Assembly: GCA_903889015.1 (NCBI GenBank)
Contig: CAISVS010000027.1
Span: 1 to 6,677, forward strand
Source of the DNA: an uncultured bacterium
GTDB lineage: Bacteria > Patescibacteriota > Saccharimonadia > Saccharimonadales > Saccharimonadaceae
Direction of reading: 5' to 3'
Length of the DNA stretch: 6,677 nt
In this document: piece by piece, positions 6,595 to 6,677 of the stretch
Numbering within the stretch: position 1 is the first letter of the stretch
Layout of the letters: each line of letters opens with the position of its first letter
The notes under the pieces: model-generated
Databases searched by the model: none
What the model was told of the DNA's origin: nothing
The model's input: only the letters and a program-made list of their open reading frames with translations
Program-made: the position numbers and the translations under genes

Positions 6595-6672
6595 CCAAAT
6601 TAACAGATACGAAATACAAAAAAATTCCATAAAATATATTATGGAATCTTTTGTATCTGTTGACGAATTTGG
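6595..6672. repeat. 78-bp near-palindrome with dif-like core
   Basis: The outer arms are CCAAATT-AACAGATAC on the left and, read in reverse complement on the right, CCAAATT-cgtc-AACAGATAC, so they match over 16 bases with a 4-base insertion. The inner arms are ATTCCATAA (6624-6632) and TTATGGAAT (6639-6647) around a 6-base centre, AATATA. The left arm has an extra 7 bases (GAAATAC) between the outer and inner parts. The element could be an operator, a cruciform or MITE-like element, a weak two-way terminator, or a Xer site. The right edge also overlaps a possible start of a plus-strand gene. Confidence 0.6.
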
Positions 6673-6677
6673 CAGAG
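6641..6677 (+). CDS. Possible start of a divergent AbrB/MazE-like gene (partial, cut by window edge)
   Basis: From ATG at 6641 the plus strand stays open to the window end and reads MESFVSVDEFGR. The V-D-E-x-G-R stretch within the first dozen residues is typical of SpoVT/AbrB or MazE-like DNA-binding proteins, whose next residues are usually a hydrophobic stretch ending in I-P-K. Only 12 codons are visible, there is no ribosome binding site before the ATG, and the reading frame runs through the right half of the palindrome. It could be leaderless, start at an upstream non-ATG codon, or be chance. Confidence 0.3.
   Translation, partial: MESFVSVDEFGR

Noticed and set aside
1..6677. CRISPR array, tRNA, rRNA or insertion sequence
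   Set aside because: No regularly spaced direct repeats, no cloverleaf or rRNA-like stretch, and no transposase or integrase gene was seen on either strand.

Overview
The window is AT-rich (roughly 60% A+T by eye) and densely coding. All six full-length genes lie on the minus strand, so the locus reads from right to left. The standard code fits: genes end in TAA or TAG, and no TGA has to be read through. Ribosome binding sites are purine-rich (GAGGG, GAGGGGG, AGGAAG). Every protein outside the two-component system has one N-terminal membrane helix and a Ser/Thr/Asn-rich linker, and none shows a recognisable lipobox. This suits a single-membrane bacterium. Candidate Phyla Radiation/Patescibacteria (Saccharibacteria-like) or a low-GC Gram-positive are my best guesses, but no marker gene is present to settle it.

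Layout, 5' to 3' on the minus strand. (1) Positions 6496-6677 are a control region. It holds a promoter with an 11-bp direct repeat, a 78-bp near-palindrome, and perhaps the start of a divergent AbrB-like gene at the right edge. (2) Positions 5830-6495 encode an OmpR/PhoB-family response regulator, overlapping a HAMP-type sensor kinase (4704-5840). (3) A 64-bp gap carries a second promoter with nearly the same 15-bp operator sequence and the same operator-to-minus-10 distance. (4) Positions 78-4639 hold four tightly packed genes for anchored surface proteins: a 519-residue protein with two copies of a Spy/CpxP-like (LTxxQ) module, a 144-residue protein with three 14-residue Cys repeats, and two related calcineurin-like metallophosphoesterases. 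The gaps are 15 nt, 6 nt and a 1-nt stop/start overlap. (5) Positions 1-77 have no supported gene.

Taken together this looks like a signalling island. The kinase has a small proline-rich outer loop, the regulator probably binds the paired 11-bp repeats in front of its own operon and in front of the surface-protein operon, and the output is a set of membrane-tethered exoproteins. Two readings compete. One is a Cpx/Bae-like envelope-stress system, based on the LTxxQ motifs. The other is a Pho-like phosphate-response system, based on the two secreted phosphoesterases and the TTCACA-N5-TTCACT operator. I do not know of a described system with this gene set.
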